Shown: in pieces, positions 59,795 through 64,000 of the stretch
Position numbering within the stretch: the first letter of the stretch is position 1
How the letters are laid out: the number at the start of each line of letters is the position of its first letter
From: Polynucleobacter sp. UB-Tiil-W10
GTDB lineage: Bacteria > Pseudomonadota > Gammaproteobacteria > Burkholderiales > Burkholderiaceae
Direction of reading: 5' to 3'
Length of the DNA: 64,000 nt
NCBI RefSeq assembly: GCF_018881605.1
Contig: NZ_JACVPZ010000001.1
Span: 1,674,001-1,738,000 of the forward strand
Program-made: the position numbers and the translations under genes
The notes under the pieces: model-generated
Seen by the model: only the letters and a program-made list of their open reading frames with translations
What the model was told of the DNA's origin: nothing
Database searches by the model: none

Positions 59795-60424
59795 GCCTAG
59801 GTTTTCCTCGCTGAGCTCAAGGTGGTTCATCGGGTCGATGAGTTGACCGCGTAATAAATACAGGGGTGAAGTCGCATAAATTTTTGCATCATGGAATGGG
59901 TCAGTGATAATTTTTGTCATCCATGCCAGGGCAGCTTCAACGTCATGAATGAAAAAGAGGTGGAAAGTGCGGAAAAGCACCCCACCAACACCAAGCCAGA
60001 GCCATAGGAGGCCGGTTTGCCGAATAAAGCCTTCTGTATTTGTGAAGGTATTTAAGGCAACAAATTTTTGCAAGAATACGGGATTGAAATACACCAATAC
60101 CGGGATTGCTGCCCAAATAGATAAAAGAACAATTTTTCTATTGAGGTTGTAGCCTACTTTAATTTTTTCTTTGTACTCATGGGTGGCTTTATTAACCTCG
60201 TCATAACCTTTTGGCTCAAAAAAGAAATGACCGCTTTGACGAGTTGTCATGGCAACAAGCCAAGCAAGCAATGAAGCTGCAATAGGATCTGTAAATAATA
60301 AAAAGTAGGCAGTTAAGAAACTCAGTGCACTAACAAGGTGAAGCGATTGATTGATGCGGCTATGGTGATAATAGCGATGATCATCCCAGCGCTGTTTTTT
60401 TAGGGTTTCAAAAAATTGAATCAA
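59780..60424 (-). CDS. Mpo1/DUF962-like polytopic membrane protein
   Basis: 214 residues with four to five membrane helices. Cytoplasmic-side His residues DDHRYYHHSRINQSLH at the N-terminus and GHFFFEPKGYDE resemble the Mpo1/DUF962 family, whose yeast member is an Fe-dependent dioxygenase of 2-hydroxy fatty acids. The similarity is weak and by eye. Start TTG 60424 has AGAGGA 7 nt upstream. Its end overlaps the end of the aminotransferase gene by 15 nt. Confidence 0.65.
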   Translation of the reverse strand: MIQFFETLKKQRWDDHRYYHHSRINQSLHLVSALSFLTAYFLLFTDPIAASLLAWLVAMTTRQSGHFFFEPKGYDEVNKATHEYKEKIKVGYNLNRKIVLLSIWAAIPVLVYFNPVFLQKFVALNTFTNTEGFIRQTGLLWLWLGVGGVLFRTFHLFFIHDVEAALAWMTKIITDPFHDAKIYATSPLYLLRGQLIDPMNHLELSEENLGSINS

Positions 60425-60488
60425 TTTTGGATCCTCTGAATATGGAAGTGCTTCATTACAAAAATATTAATCTCACCCATATTTACAA

Positions 60489-60536
60489 TTTATTTGTGAC
60501 AATTTTAAGACATGTAAATAAATTCACAATGTCATA
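60489..60536. promoter_or_regulatory. TGTCA-type motifs upstream of the glycosyltransferase gene
   Basis: TTGTGACAAT at 60494, AAGACATGT at 60506 and AATGTCATAAAA at 60528 in the divergent spacer 60425-60564. The last one matches the CTGTCATATAAAA site at 56254 closely. Confidence 0.45.
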
Positions 60537-60564
60537 AAACTGTTATTTTCTTCGAGAATACTCG

Positions 60565-61812
60565 ATGGCAATGACTTCAAATGCCATGGAAAAAAATAGC
60601 AATTCAATGCTGAATGCTTCAGTTAAGGTTGCTATTGTTACGGAAACATATCCTCCAGAGGTTAATGGGGTGGCAAGCACAATCGCTCGATTTATTAAGG
60701 GTTTGTCTGAGATGGGGCATGACATCACACTCATCCGGCCTCGTCAGGGATTAAAAGATAAACCCAAGAATGAATCTCTTTTCAAAGAAATACTGACATT
60801 GGGAGTGCCTATACCGGGTTATAGCTCGCTTAGGATGGGCCTCCCTCAAAAAAATAAGCTGTTAAAGCAATGGGCATCTGATAGACCTAGTCTTGTCCAT
60901 ATTGTTACCGAAGGCCCTCTCGGATGGTCAGCGCTGGAGGCAGCTAAAAAATTAAACATTCCTATTTGTTCAGATTTTCGTACAAATTTCGATGCTTATT
61001 CAACCCACTATGGAATGAGCTTCCTAAAAAATCCAATTCAAAGGTATCTTCGTTATTTTCATAACCATAGCAACTTCACAATGGTGCCGACTCAGGAACT
61101 CAAAAATCAATTGCTCAGCAATGGTTTTGAAAGGCTCAGAGTGCTGGCTAGAGGAGTAGATACTAAATTATTTAATCCATCAAAGCGTTGTCAAGAATTG
61201 CGAAATCATTGGGGGGTTAAAGACCATGAAAACGTGGTCTTATGTGTCGGTAGGCTTGCTTCAGAGAAAAATTTAAATGTCACTGTAGAAACTTTTAAAG
61301 CAATGTTACAAGTTAATCCAAATTTGAAAATGGTATGGGTTGGCGATGGACCTGAAAAAGGAGCCTTAAAGTTAAGCTGCCCTAATAGCATCTTTACTGG
61401 AGTGAAGAGGGGTGAAGCTCTTGCAAGTCATTATGCTAGCGGAGATATTTTTTTATTTTCTAGCCTGAGTGAAACATTTGGTAATGTAACGATCGAAGCG
61501 ATGGCTAGTGGTTTAGCCGTTTTAGCATATGACTATGCTGCAGCTCGGCAATTTATAGATCATGGCGCCAATGGGTTTTTAGCCAATCCAAATGAGGTCA
61601 ACTCATTTGTTGCAGCAGGCCTTGAGCTAATAAAAGGCGATGTTAATTTAGAAAATTTGAGAGTCCAGGCAAGGCAAACAACCCTAGAAATTTCATGGGA
61701 ACAAGTTACTAAAAAATTAGAAAATAATTATCACGATTTAATACTCAATTCTCATTCAAAAGATAAGCTGGCTTCATCGCCTGTTTTAAGAGAAATTTTT
61801 ATTAAGCAATGA
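60565..61812 (+). CDS. GT4 family glycosyltransferase
   Basis: 415 residues, GT-B fold. N-terminal acceptor domain VAIVTETYPPEVNGVASTIAR; C-terminal donor domain with GRLASEKNL, WVGDGPEK and the E-x7-E element in SETFGNVTIEAMASG. The first motif is typical of the SQD2/MgtA group that glycosylate diacylglycerol or phosphatidylinositol, so transfer of a sugar to a membrane lipid is likely. Later ATGs (60586, 60607) could be the start. The stop overlaps the lplT-like gene (ATGA). Confidence 0.88.
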   Translation: MAMTSNAMEKNSNSMLNASVKVAIVTETYPPEVNGVASTIARFIKGLSEMGHDITLIRPRQGLKDKPKNESLFKEILTLGVPIPGYSSLRMGLPQKNKLLKQWASDRPSLVHIVTEGPLGWSALEAAKKLNIPICSDFRTNFDAYSTHYGMSFLKNPIQRYLRYFHNHSNFTMVPTQELKNQLLSNGFERLRVLARGVDTKLFNPSKRCQELRNHWGVKDHENVVLCVGRLASEKNLNVTVETFKAMLQVNPNLKMVWVGDGPEKGALKLSCPNSIFTGVKRGEALASHYASGDIFLFSSLSETFGNVTIEAMASGLAVLAYDYAAARQFIDHGANGFLANPNEVNSFVAAGLELIKGDVNLENLRVQARQTTLEISWEQVTKKLENNYHDLILNSHSKDKLASSPVLREIFIKQ

Positions 61813-63110
61813 ATCGTATTTTCTATACGATAGCTTTCTCACAGTTTCTATCATCATTAGCAGATAACGCATTACTCATAGTATCCATTGCTCTTTTGGT
61901 TTTGATGCAAGAGCCGGATTGGGTATCTCCCTTACTCAAGATTTCTTTTGTATTGCCTTATGTTCTTTTTGCCCCATTTGTAGGTGCTTTTGCTGACTCC
62001 AGGCCTAAAGGCCAGGTGATGTTGATTTCTAATGTGCTAAAAGCCAGTGGGTGCGGTCTAATGCTTTTTGGGATGCATCCATTATTAGGTTATGGCATCG
62101 TTGGCATAGGTGCCGCCTTATACGCACCTGCAAAATATGGAATTTTGACTGAGTTATTGCCCTCAGATAAGTTGGTGGCTGCAAATGGTTGGATGGAAGG
62201 CCTCATTATTGGTTCTATTATTTTTGGGACCTTGTTAGGGGGATTTCTAATTAGTGATTTTCTGCATGATTTTTTCCAGCTGGTTAATCTAGACTTCATA
62301 AGAGGTGATATTTCAAGCTCTACAGCAATAGCCATCCTATTAATTTCAGTCATTTATACATCGGCTGCTTTACTAAATTTACCTCTTTTAAAGGTGGGAT
62401 TTAGCTATCAAAAGTTGAACCTAAATTGCGGTAATTTGGTGCGGGATTTTTCCACCTGTTTTGTGAGCTTGTGGCGAGATCGGCTAGGTAAGCTTTCCTT
62501 AACTGTGACCACGTTATTTTGGGGCGCTGGAGCAACCCTTCAATTCCTGATGTTGAAATGGGCTGAGTATGCCTTACATATGAATCTTTCTGAGAGCGCC
62601 GCTTTACAAGCTGTTTCTGCAATAGGGGTTGCAGCAGGGGCTGTTTATGCGGCATGCAAAGTTTCTTTGCAGAATTCTGCTAACGTATTGCCCTACGGTG
62701 CACTGATGGGCTTAGTCGTCTGTATCATGGGTGTGTATAGCGATGACCTTTTACCGCCAATCGTTCTTTTGCATTTGTATTCAATTCAATTAACCTTGAA
62801 CGATTTGCCGGCCTATTTTTTATTATTGCTATTAGGTTGGTTATCGGGTTATTTTGTAGTTCCAATGAATGCCTTGTTACAACATCGGGGGCATTCACTG
62901 ATGGCAACCGGGCAATCTATCGCCGTTCAAGGTTTTAGTGAGAATTTATCGGTGTTATTTATGCTTCTCATCTACTCTATTCTCCTGTGGATAAACATTA
63001 GCTTACCGCTCATCATTATTGGTTTTGGTGGTACTGTCTTTTTGGCTATGGTGTTGATCACGTATCAGTATTTTGGGTCAAAAAATAGCACTCTAAATGC
63101 GATTTCCTAA
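61809..63110 (+). CDS. MFS lysophospholipid transporter, LplT family
   Basis: 433 residues with about twelve membrane helices. N-terminal text FSQFLSSLADNALLIVSIALL and YAPAKYGILTELLPSDKLVAANGWMEG-type blocks are hallmarks of LplT, which flips lysophospholipids inward for re-acylation. The usual partner aas is not adjacent; instead a glycosyltransferase precedes it (4-nt overlap) and a phosphodiesterase follows (14-nt overlap). Confidence 0.88.
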   Translation: MNRIFYTIAFSQFLSSLADNALLIVSIALLVLMQEPDWVSPLLKISFVLPYVLFAPFVGAFADSRPKGQVMLISNVLKASGCGLMLFGMHPLLGYGIVGIGAALYAPAKYGILTELLPSDKLVAANGWMEGLIIGSIIFGTLLGGFLISDFLHDFFQLVNLDFIRGDISSSTAIAILLISVIYTSAALLNLPLLKVGFSYQKLNLNCGNLVRDFSTCFVSLWRDRLGKLSLTVTTLFWGAGATLQFLMLKWAEYALHMNLSESAALQAVSAIGVAAGAVYAACKVSLQNSANVLPYGALMGLVVCIMGVYSDDLLPPIVLLHLYSIQLTLNDLPAYFLLLLLGWLSGYFVVPMNALLQHRGHSLMATGQSIAVQGFSENLSVLFMLLIYSILLWINISLPLIIIGFGGTVFLAMVLITYQYFGSKNSTLNAIS

Positions 63111-64000
63111 AAAGCTTAGCCCTTTACTTTTAGCGATCTTGCTTTTAAGTAGCATGTCGGGTTTTGCGCAACATATTCAGTATGGGGTAAGACCGTATTA
63201 TCTAATCGATGCCATGAAAGATGGCCCCTTAAAAAGTAAGCTCAAAAGTTGTATTGGTAATACCCCTCATCAATCCTCATTTTCAATAGCCCATCGTGGA
63301 GCTCCGTTGGAGTTTCCTGAGCATACGGTTCAATCAAATGCGGCCGCTGCATTAATGGGAGCCGGTATTTTTGAATGCGACGTTACTTTTACTAAAGATA
63401 AGCAGTTAGTTTGTCGCCATGCACAAAATGATTTACAGGGAACAACGAATATCTTAGTAACTCATTTGAAAGAGAAGTGTACGAAGCCATTTATTCCAGC
63501 GAACGGCTCAGAGCCGGCAATAGCAGAGTGCCGTACAACTGATCTCACACTAGAGGAATTTAAGTCACTACGCGGCAAGATGGATGGGGTCAATAAAAAT
63601 GCTAAGGATATTAAGTCCTATATGGCAGGTACACCATCTTGGAGGACGGAGTTATATGCCCAGGCTGGTGATACTTTATTAACGCATCAAGAATCTATCG
63701 CTTTATTTAAACAATTTAACGGTAAATTTACTCCTGAGCTCAAAGAGGCAGTAGTTCCCATGCCTTATTTAGGTTTTACCCAAGAGCAATATGCTCAAGC
63801 CCTAATTGATGATTATAAGAATGCTGGCATTTCCCCTAAAGACGTATTTCCTCAATCATTTAATTTGAATGATGTGATGTATTGGATTCAGAATGAGCCA
63901 GATTTTGGCAAGCAAGCAATCTATTTGGACGGCAGATATGAGCAGAAAGAATTTAATGCAGCACAGCCTGAGTTATTAAAGCCAACCATGCAAGAGCTCT
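63097..64000 (+). CDS. Periplasmic glycerophosphodiester phosphodiesterase (3' partial)
   Basis: 301 codons visible with no stop before the window edge. Signal peptide KLSPLLLAILLLSSMSGFA, then a GDPD domain: AHRGAP with catalytic His, FPEHT, FECDVTFTKD (metal Glu and Asp) and CRHAQNDL with the second His. It should hydrolyse deacylated phospholipid head groups to glycerol-3-phosphate. A long insertion after the second His separates this protein from short cytoplasmic UgpQ. It overlaps the lplT-like gene by 14 nt, so it is in one operon with it. Confidence 0.88.
   Translation, partial: MRFPKKLSPLLLAILLLSSMSGFAQHIQYGVRPYYLIDAMKDGPLKSKLKSCIGNTPHQSSFSIAHRGAPLEFPEHTVQSNAAAALMGAGIFECDVTFTKDKQLVCRHAQNDLQGTTNILVTHLKEKCTKPFIPANGSEPAIAECRTTDLTLEEFKSLRGKMDGVNKNAKDIKSYMAGTPSWRTELYAQAGDTLLTHQESIALFKQFNGKFTPELKEAVVPMPYLGFTQEQYAQALIDDYKNAGISPKDVFPQSFNLNDVMYWIQNEPDFGKQAIYLDGRYEQKEFNAAQPELLKPTMQEL

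Overview
The window looks like a chromosomal segment of a freshwater betaproteobacterium of the Burkholderiaceae, most probably Polynucleobacter. This is inferred from protein character and gene order: thrS-infC-rpmI-rplT-pheS-pheT-ihfA-merR-tRNA-Pro, odhA-odhB-lpdA-zapE, dapA-bamC-trpS, tilS-lysC-tRNA-Ser, a short H-NS protein with the GRGKAPKW motif, and a monofunctional RelA of the beta/gamma type. Genes are tightly packed with many 1-35 nt overlaps and TTG/GTG/ATC starts. No database search was run.

Layout. 1-3.8 kb: two YeeE/YedE membrane proteins, a DUF442 phosphatase-like protein, a thioesterase, the tRNA 2-selenouridine synthase MnmH and an unusual KAS III-like enzyme. 3.9-12.8 kb: glutaryl-CoA dehydrogenase, a queuosine-precursor transporter, a YbiT-type ABC-F ATPase, small conserved genes, glyoxalase I, ETF-ubiquinone oxidoreductase and a two-subunit 3-oxoacid CoA-transferase, together a set for amino-acid and fatty-acid breakdown. 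12.8-24.6 kb: a CDF transporter fused to an alpha/beta hydrolase, relA, tRNA-Val and the translation cluster thrS to merR, with tRNA-Pro(GGG). 24.6-33.2 kb: PaaI thioesterase, H-NS, an excisionase-type HTH plus receiver-like regulator, and the 2-oxoglutarate dehydrogenase operon behind a structured leader. 33.2-50.9 kb: housekeeping genes (RNase AM, trpS, dapA, bamC, a 57-residue lipoprotein missed by simple ORF cut-offs, RoxA-like hydroxylase, FKBP, cysE, trmJ, suhB, lpxH, ppiB, cysS, accA, tilS, lysC, tRNA-Ser).

51-64 kb is different in character: longer non-coding stretches, AT-richer text and genes of narrow distribution. It holds an outer-membrane barrel, an RDD membrane protein, a membrane-anchored unknown protein, a SIR2-like protein with CxxC pairs (a possible defence gene), and a lipid-related locus: SRPBCC protein, phosphatidylserine decarboxylase, membrane-anchored class III aminotransferase, Mpo1/DUF962-like membrane protein, GT4 glycosyltransferase, LplT-like transporter and a periplasmic glycerophosphodiester phosphodiesterase cut by the window edge. 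Three intergenic regions in this locus share a TGTCA-type motif, suggesting one regulator. Two candidate structured RNAs sit between the SIR2-like gene and this locus.

The most notable points are the CDF-hydrolase fusion, the putative lipid-remodelling regulon with its anchored aminotransferase, the SIR2-like gene, and the unexplained inverted-repeat RNAs at 55.5-56.2 kb.
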